From Hahella sp. HN01 (lineage in GTDB: Bacteria; Pseudomonadota; Gammaproteobacteria; Pseudomonadales; Oleiphilaceae): a stretch of 64,000 nucleotides of DNA. The stretch is taken from NCBI RefSeq assembly GCF_018986435.1, contig NZ_JAHMIN010000018.1, positions 1 to 64,000 on the forward strand, given 5' to 3'. The translations under genes were made by a program, and so were the position numbers. Of the stretch, positions 47,591 through 55,158 are shown piece by piece; position 1 is the stretch's first letter; every line of letters begins with the position of its first letter. Under the pieces are notes generated by a model. It had not been told where the DNA came from. It saw only the letters and a list, made by a program, of their open reading frames with translations, and ran no database searches.

Positions 47591-49249
47591 ATGGTGGAAC
47601 GCGAATCGATGGAGTTTGACGTACTAATCGTGGGCGCAGGACCGGCGGGCTTGTCAGCCGCCTGCAAAATTCTCCAGTTGGCCAAGGATAAAGGGCAGGA
47701 ACTGACCGTATGCGTCGTGGAGAAAGGATCGGAAGTCGGCGCGCATATTCTGGCCGGCACCGTTTTCGAGCCCACCGCTCTGAACGAGCTCTTCCCTAAT
47801 TGGAAAGAAGAAGGCGCTCCCCTCAATACTCCCGTCACCCGAGACGACATTTTCGTATTACGCAGCCAGGAAAACGCCATCAAGGTGCCCAATGCGTTCG
47901 TGCCCCGCAATATGCACAACGAAGGCAACTTCATCATCAGCCTGGGCAACCTGTGCCGCTGGCTGGCGGAGCAGGCGGAAGGCCTTGGCGCGGAAATCTA
48001 CCCCGGCTTCCCCGCCGCCGAGATTCTGTATCATGAAGACGGCAGCGTAAAAGGCATCGTTACCGGCGACATGGGCGTCGGCCACAATGGCGAGCATAAA
48101 GATTCCTACACTCCCGGCATGGAATTGCACGCCAAGTACACCCTGTTCTGCGAAGGCTGCCGCGGTCATCTGGGCAAACAGCTGATCGAAAAATTCAAGC
48201 TGGACGAAGGCAAAGACCCGCAACATTACGGTATCGGCATTAAAGAGCTGTGGGATATCGATCCCGCCAAGCACGAGCCTGGCCTGGTCGTTCACACGAC
48301 GGGTTGGCCATTAGCCGAAAGCAGTTCTACCGGCGGTTCTTTCCTTTACCACCTGGAGAACAATCAGGTTTACGTCGGTCTGATCACCGACCTGGGTTAC
48401 AGCAACCCGCACGTTTCTCCATTCGAAGAATTTCAGCGCCTGAAGCTGCATCCGGAAATCAGTAAATATCTGGAAGGCGGCAAGCGCGTATCCTACGGCG
48501 CGCGCGCCATCACCAAAGGCGGCTTCAATTCTCTGCCCAAGCAGTCCTTCCCTGGCGGTCTACTGCTGGGTTGCGACGCTGGCACCTTGAACTTCTCCAA
48601 GATCAAGGGCTCTCATACCGCCATGAAGTCCGGCATGCTGGGCGCGGAAGCGGTGTTTGAAGCGCTCCAGCAAGGCTCTGAAGGCAAAGAAGACCTCACC
48701 GCTTTTACGGATAAGTTCAAAACGTCCTGGCTCTACAAAGAGCTGTACGAAGAGAGAAACTTCGGACCGGGCATGCACAAGTTCGGCAACATCCTGGGCG
48801 GCGCTCTGGCGTTCTTCGAGCAGAACATTCTGCGTGGAAGCCTGCCGATCACTCTGCGTGATCTGAAGAAAGACCACGAGGCTCTAAAGCCCGCCAGCGA
48901 GTGTCCGAAAATCAGCTATCCGAAGCCGGACAACAAGCTGACGTTCGACCGTCTGACATCGGTGTTCCTGTCGAACACCAACCATGAAGAAGATCAGCCC
49001 TGTCATTTGACCCTCAAGGACAAAGACGTGCCGATCAACTACAACCTGCCCAAGTATGACGAGCCCGCGCAGCGCTACTGCCCTGCTGGCGTTTACGAAG
49101 TGGTGGAGAATGACGACGGCGGCAAGCGCTTCCAGATCAACGCGCAAAACTGCGTACACTGCAAAACCTGCGATATCAAAGACCCCACCCAGAACATCAT
49201 CTGGGTCACCCCGGAAGGCGGCGGCGGTCCCAACTATCCAAACATGTAG
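47591..49249 (+). CDS. Electron transfer flavoprotein-ubiquinone oxidoreductase
   Basis: A 552-residue membrane-associated enzyme that passes electrons from ETF to ubiquinone. It has the N-terminal FAD motif DVLIVGAGPAGLSAA, a second FAD-binding region LLLGCDAGTLNFSKIKGSHTAMKSG, and the 4Fe-4S cluster Cys residues near the C terminus: the first in RYCPAGVYEV and three in NCVHCKTCDIKDPTQNI. AAGGAG directly before the ATG fixes the start. A clear terminator follows. Together with EtfBA it serves LiuA and beta-oxidation. Confidence 0.95.
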   Translation: MVERESMEFDVLIVGAGPAGLSAACKILQLAKDKGQELTVCVVEKGSEVGAHILAGTVFEPTALNELFPNWKEEGAPLNTPVTRDDIFVLRSQENAIKVPNAFVPRNMHNEGNFIISLGNLCRWLAEQAEGLGAEIYPGFPAAEILYHEDGSVKGIVTGDMGVGHNGEHKDSYTPGMELHAKYTLFCEGCRGHLGKQLIEKFKLDEGKDPQHYGIGIKELWDIDPAKHEPGLVVHTTGWPLAESSSTGGSFLYHLENNQVYVGLITDLGYSNPHVSPFEEFQRLKLHPEISKYLEGGKRVSYGARAITKGGFNSLPKQSFPGGLLLGCDAGTLNFSKIKGSHTAMKSGMLGAEAVFEALQQGSEGKEDLTAFTDKFKTSWLYKELYEERNFGPGMHKFGNILGGALAFFEQNILRGSLPITLRDLKKDHEALKPASECPKISYPKPDNKLTFDRLTSVFLSNTNHEEDQPCHLTLKDKDVPINYNLPKYDEPAQRYCPAGVYEVVENDDGGKRFQINAQNCVHCKTCDIKDPTQNIIWVTPEGGGGPNYPNM

Positions 49250-49252
49250 TGC

Positions 49253-49280
49253 AAAAAAGCCGGCTTACGCCGGCTTTTTT
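49253..49280 (+). terminator. Rho-independent terminator after ETF-QO
   Basis: AAAAAAGCCGGC-ttac-GCCGGCTTTTTT forms a strong GC stem with flanking A and T runs 3 bp after the stop codon. It could act on both strands. Confidence 0.9.
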
Positions 49281-49322
49281 ATTTCTGCTGTTTATCAGTA
49301 GATAAGCGACATTATTTCTCGA

Positions 49323-50381
49323 TCAATCCACCTGCAACCGCACTCTGACCTTCATGGTGTTTTTCCTATCGGGTCTGGCGGCCAGGGCTTCCAGGCTGGG
49401 CCAATAGGGCATTTGCTTGTCGCCGCTGTATTCGTAGGTCAGGGTCAGACTGTCCTTGCTTTGCTCAGTGATCAGGCCAGTGCGGATTTCGCCTAACACC
49501 GGAGCGTCAGGCAGTTGTTGCAGGGATTGCCAGACTTCCTGCTCAAACTTCTTCATCCCTTCTTTGATTTCTGCCGGATCATCACTGCTCGCCAAGGGAT
49601 AGTCATTGATGCCGTCCGCATTGAGTGTGGGATATAAGCGCAGCTTGATAGGTTCATTGCTGGAGCCGCTTTCGTCCAGCACCTGATCAGCGCCTTTACG
49701 ATCAGTCAGCGTGGCGATATCCCTGACATTCAAGGATGGCTCCCATTCCGCATAGAGTTCGTAGCCCTGCCCGTACAGCGAGGGCTGCAGGGTTTTGATG
49801 GTCAAACCGGTGACCTTCCCCGACGCCGATACTTCCCGCCTGGTGCGCACATAATCCGACGCATCCGGCGTTTGCGAGTCGAAGTACAGACTGACTTTCA
49901 CGTCGCCCTGCACGACCAGTTCGCTGTCGTCATTCAACGGCATATAGGGTTCTGATTCCCAGCTGCCGCGACCGTATTCAGGGGCCATTTCCGGGATCAG
50001 TTTATCCAGATCCGGCCGAATCCAGACCGCCTGATCGGCGTTGGCGACCAAGCTGTATGTCCAATCAATTTGTGTGGTTTCCGGGCCGCTCAAGCCCTGA
50101 TGCACCTTGTGCTCGACTTTGGAAGCCTCCTGCTCAATCTTCAGCTCCACGAACAATCGCCCTTTGCGCCAGCCATCATCGGCGGGATTCCAGTCGAGGG
50201 CGTCGTCCTGACTATCCATATCGCCGTCAACCCGATACTCCGGCGGCGCATCTACACCATCATCACTCGGAGATCCCACGTCGGGAGAGGAGTCAGAGCA
50301 GGCGCTCAGGAACGTGACGCCCGCCAGCGTCAAGCAACGGAACAGTAACGGAAAGGCTGCGACTATTTTCTTATTTTTCAT
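49323..50381 (-). CDS. Hypothetical lipoprotein
   Basis: A 352-residue lipoprotein: basic start (MKNKK), hydrophobic region and lipobox LTLAGVTFLSAC, with Cys28 as the acylated residue and Ser-Asp at +2/+3 (Asp at +3, so the destination is not certain). An acidic linker follows (DGVDAPPEYRVDGDMDSQDD). The rest is beta-rich with no domain I recognise. It is convergent with the ETF-QO gene. Confidence 0.75.
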   Translation of the reverse strand: MKNKKIVAAFPLLFRCLTLAGVTFLSACSDSSPDVGSPSDDGVDAPPEYRVDGDMDSQDDALDWNPADDGWRKGRLFVELKIEQEASKVEHKVHQGLSGPETTQIDWTYSLVANADQAVWIRPDLDKLIPEMAPEYGRGSWESEPYMPLNDDSELVVQGDVKVSLYFDSQTPDASDYVRTRREVSASGKVTGLTIKTLQPSLYGQGYELYAEWEPSLNVRDIATLTDRKGADQVLDESGSSNEPIKLRLYPTLNADGINDYPLASSDDPAEIKEGMKKFEQEVWQSLQQLPDAPVLGEIRTGLITEQSKDSLTLTYEYSGDKQMPYWPSLEALAARPDRKNTMKVRVRLQVD

Positions 50382-50493
50382 AAGGGTGGACGACTTCCTG
50401 AAAATGAGGTGGACGTCATCGCATGCTATCAGGGAGCGATTAAATTAGAAATGTGGAGAGATCACATCTTGTAGGATCATTGACGTCGGAGCG

Positions 50494-51186
50494 TCACGCT
50501 CGCAGCGCTTCCATCAGCGCGGCCCGAGCCAGCAAACGAGTGGAGTCCAACGTCGGCAGCGGACAGTCATCAGGATCGACGAGCAGCGGAATCTCAGTGC
50601 AACCCAGCACCACCGCATCGCAACCGCGGTCTTGCAGTCGCTGGATCGCCGCATTGAAACGTAATCTGGATTCTTCCTTAAACACCCCATTCACCAGCTC
50701 ATTGAAAATCACCTGATCAATGATTTCGCGATCCGCCTCATCCGGAATCAGACTGTCGATATTAAACCTGCTCAAGGCTTGAGGATAGACCGGCCCGGTC
50801 ATCAGAAAGCGCGTACCGGTGATTCCCAACTTGCGATAGCCTTGCGTTTGCGCCGCCTGCGCCACGGTTTCCGCGATATGCAGCCAAGGAATGGGCGATT
50901 CGGCCTGCACCATCTGAAACGCCTGATGAATAGTGTTATCCGGACAGATGGCGAAGTCCGCGCCCATCATCGCCAATTTTCGAGCGGACGACAGCATCAA
51001 ATCAGCCACTCCGCGCCAATCGCCCTCATTCAGATAAGGCATGTAATCCGCCACGGGATGCGTATGCAGCGATACTTCCGGATGCCGATGCTCTCCCATC
51101 AACGCGGGCGCTTCCGCGCAGATAGTGCGATAACAGAGCGCAGCGCCCTCAGCGCTACATGCAACAATGCCGATGTGTCTGGACAT
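50494..51186 (-). CDS. Aspartate/glutamate racemase family protein
   Basis: A 230-residue protein of the PLP-independent Asp/Glu racemase superfamily. Two active-site Cys regions are visible: ADFAICPDNTIHQAF and AVVLGCTEIPLLVD. The first reads C-P-D-N-T instead of the common C-N-T, so the first site may be altered; the substrate is not certain. Start chosen at the ATG (51186) with an AAGGAA site; the upstream frame overlaps the RT tail antisense region. It lies 71 bp after the retron RT stop on the same strand, and may be transcribed with it by read-through but is not an obvious retron component. Confidence 0.8.
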   Translation of the reverse strand: MSRHIGIVACSAEGAALCYRTICAEAPALMGEHRHPEVSLHTHPVADYMPYLNEGDWRGVADLMLSSARKLAMMGADFAICPDNTIHQAFQMVQAESPIPWLHIAETVAQAAQTQGYRKLGITGTRFLMTGPVYPQALSRFNIDSLIPDEADREIIDQVIFNELVNGVFKEESRLRFNAAIQRLQDRGCDAVVLGCTEIPLLVDPDDCPLPTLDSTRLLARAALMEALRA

Positions 51187-51257
51187 TTTCCTTACTCCGT
51201 TGCTTGCGGTTAGCACTTCGGGACATGAACCGCGCCCAAAAGTGCTTTGCTCTTTCC

Positions 51258-53021
51258 TTACGCCAGCATCTTCATCACAAGATAGATGAGTATGCCGATA
51301 GCCAGCATGATCCACCCTGTTTTTGCGTGAGATTCGCCCTCAGGACCTGGCGCGGGAGGTTGCGCTTGCTGTTGCGGGCGTGTCGGCGCAGGCGCTTGCG
51401 CTGGCTCAGCGTCTACAGACGATGGGACAGGAGTCGCCTGCGCCTTCTGCGCCGCTTTCTCCGCCTTGCGCTCTTCCTTCACCTGCTCCGCTGTCTTCTC
51501 CCGTTCCGGCGCGGCGGCCGCTTGCGCCTGCCACCAGTCTTCGCGGGGCGCTTCGCCTTTCGCCGCCTTCAGACGCATGCGTTTTTTATTCAACGCCAAT
51601 ACCCGGGACGGCTTCACTTTCACGCCGTATTTGAGCTTCAGCTGCGCCACTTTCTGCTGTAGCGGCACGCCTTTTTCAGGGTTCACCATCGCCACATAGT
51701 TAGCGAATCCGTCAATGACGGCGAACAGCTCTCCCCGCCCCCAGGTTTTACCAGCGGGACCGTCTCTATCGATTTGAAACAACAGCGCACGAAACCGCTT
51801 CAGCTGTTTTCTTTCCACCGAAGCCTTGTCATTTACGACGACGCCGGTGACTTCCTGTCTGCGATGTTTGCGCATAATCCGAGTTTTATCCGGGTGCACC
51901 ACAAAACCTTCATCCTTGATGATGCTACGGCAGCGCCACAACAGACGCTTGACGTCATCGTCCGACTTGCCGTCGGCGGAGAAGGTCACGTCATCCGCGT
52001 AACGGGTATAGGTGAATCCAAGTTTGGCTGCCATGCTTTGCAGACGGCGATCGAGCTTTCGGCAAATGACATTACTGATCGCCGGACTGGTGGGCGCGCC
52101 TTGAGGCAGAAAGCGTTCACCTTCGCTGACAAACCATTTCTGGCCGTCCATTTCCACTTCCTGCACTTTCTGCTGCGAACACAGCAGCCCCAGAATAGTG
52201 GCGATTTGCTCGCTGTAGCCAAGATGGCGAAACGCGCCTTTGATGCGCGCATAGGAAACTGTTGGGAAGAAGTCCTTCAAGTCCAGGTTAATAACCACGT
52301 CTTTGCCCACGTGAGGCTGCGCATTAGACACAATGGAGCGCTCGACGACAAAGCCATGCGCGGCCTCATGCAGAGAAAGCGGCGCCAATATGTTGTCCAG
52401 AATCCAATACTGCGCTCTCTTCATACGCGGCATGGGAGCGGAAATTTCGCGCACGCCGCCGGTTTTCTTGGCGATAGCGAATTGCTGATAGTGACTGAGC
52501 TTGGACACCTCTTTGTTGTAGGCGAGGAAACGCAATTCGTTCAACGTCACGCCCATCGCCGTCGCCAACTCTTCGGCGGCGTTTATGACCGGCAGATTCT
52601 GACTTCGTAGACGCGCGTCATCTGAGGCTGCATCGCCCAATCCCCCTGACACGTTTTCACCAAGGTAGGTGATCTGTTGCGCCTGCACTTCGCGCCAGTG
52701 TTGCGCCCGCTGGAATCGCTCTTCGTTGCGCTTGCGACGCGTCTCTTCCCGCTTGGCCAGCGCCGCCTTCTTGCGCTGTTTGTGCATTTCCTTCAGCGCG
52801 TCCTCTGGATCGGAGTACAGCATCTGTTGCCGCCCCAATTCCCGCAATGCGGCCTGTAACTCAGCGCGTTTTTTGATAAACGCTTCCGACAAAGAAGGCT
52901 TTTCCGAGTTGTCCGGCCAAAAGCCCAAGCGCACCATTTCGGAGAGAATGTACTCGTCCTTGCTGGTTTCACGGATGCGTTGGTAGATTTCCTGACGGGT
53001 CAGTTTTTTCTCTTCGCTCAT
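51258..53021 (-). CDS. Retron reverse transcriptase with N-terminal extension and C-terminal membrane anchor
   Basis: A 587-residue protein. The RT core (about residues 150-470) has retron hallmarks: NAQPH (233-237, the NAxxH motif), catalytic Asp residues in LDLKDFF (246-252), PQGAPTSPAISN (306-317), YADD (341-344) and VTG (391-393). This type of RT copies part of a partner ncRNA into msDNA. Before the core is a charged, helical extension of about 140 residues, Arg/Lys/Glu-rich (residues 80-106). After it is an Ala/Pro/Gln linker (500-566) and a hydrophobic C-terminal helix (GWIMLAIGILIYLVMKMLA). That suggests a tail-anchored RT, which is rare. GAGGAGG precedes the ATG. The ncRNA lies just upstream. 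Confidence 0.93.
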   Translation of the reverse strand: MSEEKKLTRQEIYQRIRETSKDEYILSEMVRLGFWPDNSEKPSLSEAFIKKRAELQAALRELGRQQMLYSDPEDALKEMHKQRKKAALAKREETRRKRNEERFQRAQHWREVQAQQITYLGENVSGGLGDAASDDARLRSQNLPVINAAEELATAMGVTLNELRFLAYNKEVSKLSHYQQFAIAKKTGGVREISAPMPRMKRAQYWILDNILAPLSLHEAAHGFVVERSIVSNAQPHVGKDVVINLDLKDFFPTVSYARIKGAFRHLGYSEQIATILGLLCSQQKVQEVEMDGQKWFVSEGERFLPQGAPTSPAISNVICRKLDRRLQSMAAKLGFTYTRYADDVTFSADGKSDDDVKRLLWRCRSIIKDEGFVVHPDKTRIMRKHRRQEVTGVVVNDKASVERKQLKRFRALLFQIDRDGPAGKTWGRGELFAVIDGFANYVAMVNPEKGVPLQQKVAQLKLKYGVKVKPSRVLALNKKRMRLKAAKGEAPREDWWQAQAAAAPEREKTAEQVKEERKAEKAAQKAQATPVPSSVDAEPAQAPAPTRPQQQAQPPAPGPEGESHAKTGWIMLAIGILIYLVMKMLA

Positions 53022-53176
53022 CTCAACGCCCTCCTCTCAATGCCGGTGACAACCGCGTACTGCAGCGACCAACGCGCACGGCGGCGGACCGACTTGCAAC
53101 AGTGACGGATAACGATTTGAGTGCGGGGAATGATAATGAGGACGCATAGGAGCGCGCCGAGACGGCGCAAAAAGAA

Positions 53177-53191
53177 GGCGGTAGCGCGACA
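53177..53191 (-). repeat. Retron a2 repeat arm
   Basis: On the transcribed strand it reads TGTCGCGCTACCGCC and pairs with a1 over 15 bp. It lies 155 bp before the RT start codon. Confidence 0.85.
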
Positions 53192-53237
53192 TGGTTTCCC
53201 TTCGTAGAATTCTCAGAACTGGACTGATCAACTCGAC

Positions 53238-53311
53238 GCCGTACGCACCACCTATCGCTCATTGGTTTCGTAGAAACCAAACCGCAATAGCGATAGGTGG
53301 TGCAGTACGGC
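53238..53311 (-). repeat. msd long hairpin
   Basis: The arms (CCGTAC-GCACCACCTATCGCT and its partner) pair perfectly except for one bulged base. The tip is closed by an 8-bp TTGGTTTC/GAAACCAA stem with a 3-base loop. This is the part expected in msDNA. Confidence 0.85.
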
Positions 53312-53391
53312 CCAGTAAAGATCTGGCCAGTGAAGCGTGATAAGTCTAATAGCAAGAACGGCGATCCACCGCTCGGATTGCAAGGTAGTTT

Positions 53392-53406
53392 TGTCGCGCT
53401 ACCGCC
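53392..53406 (-). repeat. Retron a1 repeat arm
   Basis: On the transcribed strand it reads GGCGGTAGCGCGACA, perfectly complementary to the a2 arm. It forms the closing helix of the ncRNA. Confidence 0.85.
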
Positions 53407-53474
53407 GTCGAGCAGTATAACAACCTGGGCGGAGCAAGCAAACCCCGCCGTTGATTTAACAGGAAAAATTGCGT

Positions 53475-55148
53475 TCATCGCCCTGCCTCCTCTGCGCCAG
53501 CGAGCACATAAGGATGCTGTATCTGATGTTGCTTACGCAGCGCCAGCATGTGTTCACAGGGGCCTTTGCGCAGACGATTGTGCACATAGAAGTGACACTG
53601 GCATTCACCCTGACGCAGTCGTTGATCGGCGTCTATCGACACTTTGGGTCGGTAAGCGACGGCGTTGTCGGTCACCTCTCCCTGCAATGACAGTACGCCG
53701 TCGTTGACGTCCACCGCGCTCAGTTTCACCAGATTGGCTTTGTTGAAATTCTCCGCCATCTCCTCACGCTCATTGGCGTAACGCAACTGCGTCATCGGCA
53801 ACGGCTCGCGACTCAACTCGCGGATACGGTAAACCCCTTCCGCCAGATCGAACAGAACCTGCCCCTGCTGGCTATAAATGGACAGCGCGGATTGCACCAC
53901 GGTGTCGTCCAGCCCCAAGCGGGCGGCCAGACTACCGGCGCTTTCCAGCCAGTTTTCCTGTAGTCCGTGATAGACGCGGCGCAGTGTGATCTCATCTACC
54001 TCCGCTCGCGGCGCCATCAGGTCAAAGTTACCCATACGCGACCAATCGTTGGCGCTCCAGCCGGACAGACCCAAGGTAAAGGTCAGATCTCCCATTTCCG
54101 CCACATAGAAACTGGGCAGGCCATCTCCCATGAGGTGCACGACGAATTTGTCCGCTACCGGAATCAAGCGCTCCAGAATATGCAGACGACGACGTCCCCA
54201 CACACGAATGCTTCGCGCTTCATGGCCCTGATAGATTGAGCGACTGCATACCACCTCTTCGCCCCAGGGTTCGAATATCACCCGCACCGGCTTGCCGGGC
54301 TCCAGCTCGTAACGCATCGCCCGCGGTCCGACCCGCTCTTTCTTGCGACGCAGCACATAACACAGGTTATGCACGTCCATGGGCTGCAATTCCACCTTCA
54401 CCATCGGCAACGTCATCGCCGAACTGACTTGTAGAAAACCGCGCACCCAGCTTTCCGGCAGATCGATTTTCTTCTCATCGAACTGATCGTCATCGCCGGT
54501 CTGCACGCTAAAGCCGCCGGGGTCTACCTGCAACAGCGTTTCCCGATAATCGCGGATTTTCTGGAACTCGTTATACAGCCCCTGGGAGTAATCAATGTTC
54601 GTGGTGCCGCAGGCGGTGTCGCTGATGGTTTCAAACACCTCGTAACCGCAGCTCAATTTGCCGTAACTGGATTCATCTTCGGAAAAACATTCGAAGAATA
54701 CCTGGTCCGGATGCACTGTGATCACCGGGTCCAGCACATACCAGGCGTCCAGGTCATGCTTGTATAGATAGTTAAAGTAATTGCGCTGTGCGTCGTAATA
54801 CGGCTTGAGCACTTTGTCGCTCTGCTTGTTCAGATCGTCCAGCTCGCTGCGTAGAGAGCGAATCTCCGTCTGCAGCGACTCTTTGCGGGACATGAATTCC
54901 GCCAGCATGTTCTGCTCTTCCTGAGCCAGCCAGCGTTTGTATTCTTCTTTGTCTTTGGGCTGAAAACGCATGTCGGAAATGACTACGTTATGCAGCGCGG
55001 ATATCGCTTCGCGAAAGGCGATATGTTTTCTCAGTTTGCCGACGAAATGGGTCGGCGGCCGCAGGCTGTCCGGGGCGAAGGACAGATCCGTCTTGCCCGC
55101 ATTGCTGTCCACGCGGCTGTGTCCGTGATAACGGTAACGAAACTCCAT
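53475..55148 (-). CDS. Winged-helix and SWIM zinc-finger protein, retron partner
   Basis: A 557-residue cytoplasmic protein. The N-terminal 160 residues are charged with a coiled-coil segment (SLQTEIRSLRSELDDLNKQSD). A central region includes QPMDVHNLCYVLRRKKERVG. A winged-helix-like segment (residues about 395-450) reads SLAARLGLDDTVVQSALSIY, then GQVLFDLAEGVYRIREL. A SWIM zinc finger follows near the end (QCHFYVHNRLRKGPCEHMLA with CxC...CxH). Retron classifications include a group with a WH-SWIM (WHSWIM) partner, which I recall as type XIII (not verified). AAGGAG precedes the ATG at 55148. It follows the WGR gene by 10 bp and precedes the ncRNA by 68 bp. Confidence 0.85.
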   Translation of the reverse strand: MEFRYRYHGHSRVDSNAGKTDLSFAPDSLRPPTHFVGKLRKHIAFREAISALHNVVISDMRFQPKDKEEYKRWLAQEEQNMLAEFMSRKESLQTEIRSLRSELDDLNKQSDKVLKPYYDAQRNYFNYLYKHDLDAWYVLDPVITVHPDQVFFECFSEDESSYGKLSCGYEVFETISDTACGTTNIDYSQGLYNEFQKIRDYRETLLQVDPGGFSVQTGDDDQFDEKKIDLPESWVRGFLQVSSAMTLPMVKVELQPMDVHNLCYVLRRKKERVGPRAMRYELEPGKPVRVIFEPWGEEVVCSRSIYQGHEARSIRVWGRRRLHILERLIPVADKFVVHLMGDGLPSFYVAEMGDLTFTLGLSGWSANDWSRMGNFDLMAPRAEVDEITLRRVYHGLQENWLESAGSLAARLGLDDTVVQSALSIYSQQGQVLFDLAEGVYRIRELSREPLPMTQLRYANEREEMAENFNKANLVKLSAVDVNDGVLSLQGEVTDNAVAYRPKVSIDADQRLRQGECQCHFYVHNRLRKGPCEHMLALRKQHQIQHPYVLAGAEEAGR

Positions 55149-55158
55149 CAACGGCTCC

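Larger units (their letters stand above)
53177..53406 (-). ncRNA. Retron msr-msd non-coding RNA
   Basis: About 230 nt transcribed towards the RT gene. The ends are a perfect 15-bp inverted repeat, a1 at 53406-53392 (GGCGGTAGCGCGACA) and a2 at 53191-53177. Between them lie an msr-like part with a small hairpin (AGCGGT/GCCGTT) and the msd: a stem of about 22 bp with one bulged base (53238-53259 with 53289-53311), with an inner TTGGTTTC/GAAACCAA hairpin at 53262-53280. TAGC near the a1 5' part (G at 53399) recalls the branching-G motif, but it sits within the helix, so the priming G is uncertain. No ORF with support overlaps it. Confidence 0.88.

Noticed and set aside
53023-53478. A 151-codon minus-strand open frame over the ncRNA region
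   Set aside because: It covers the a1/a2 and msd stems, has low-complexity composition and its own start only because of overlap with the SWIM stop. The RNA structure explains the region better.
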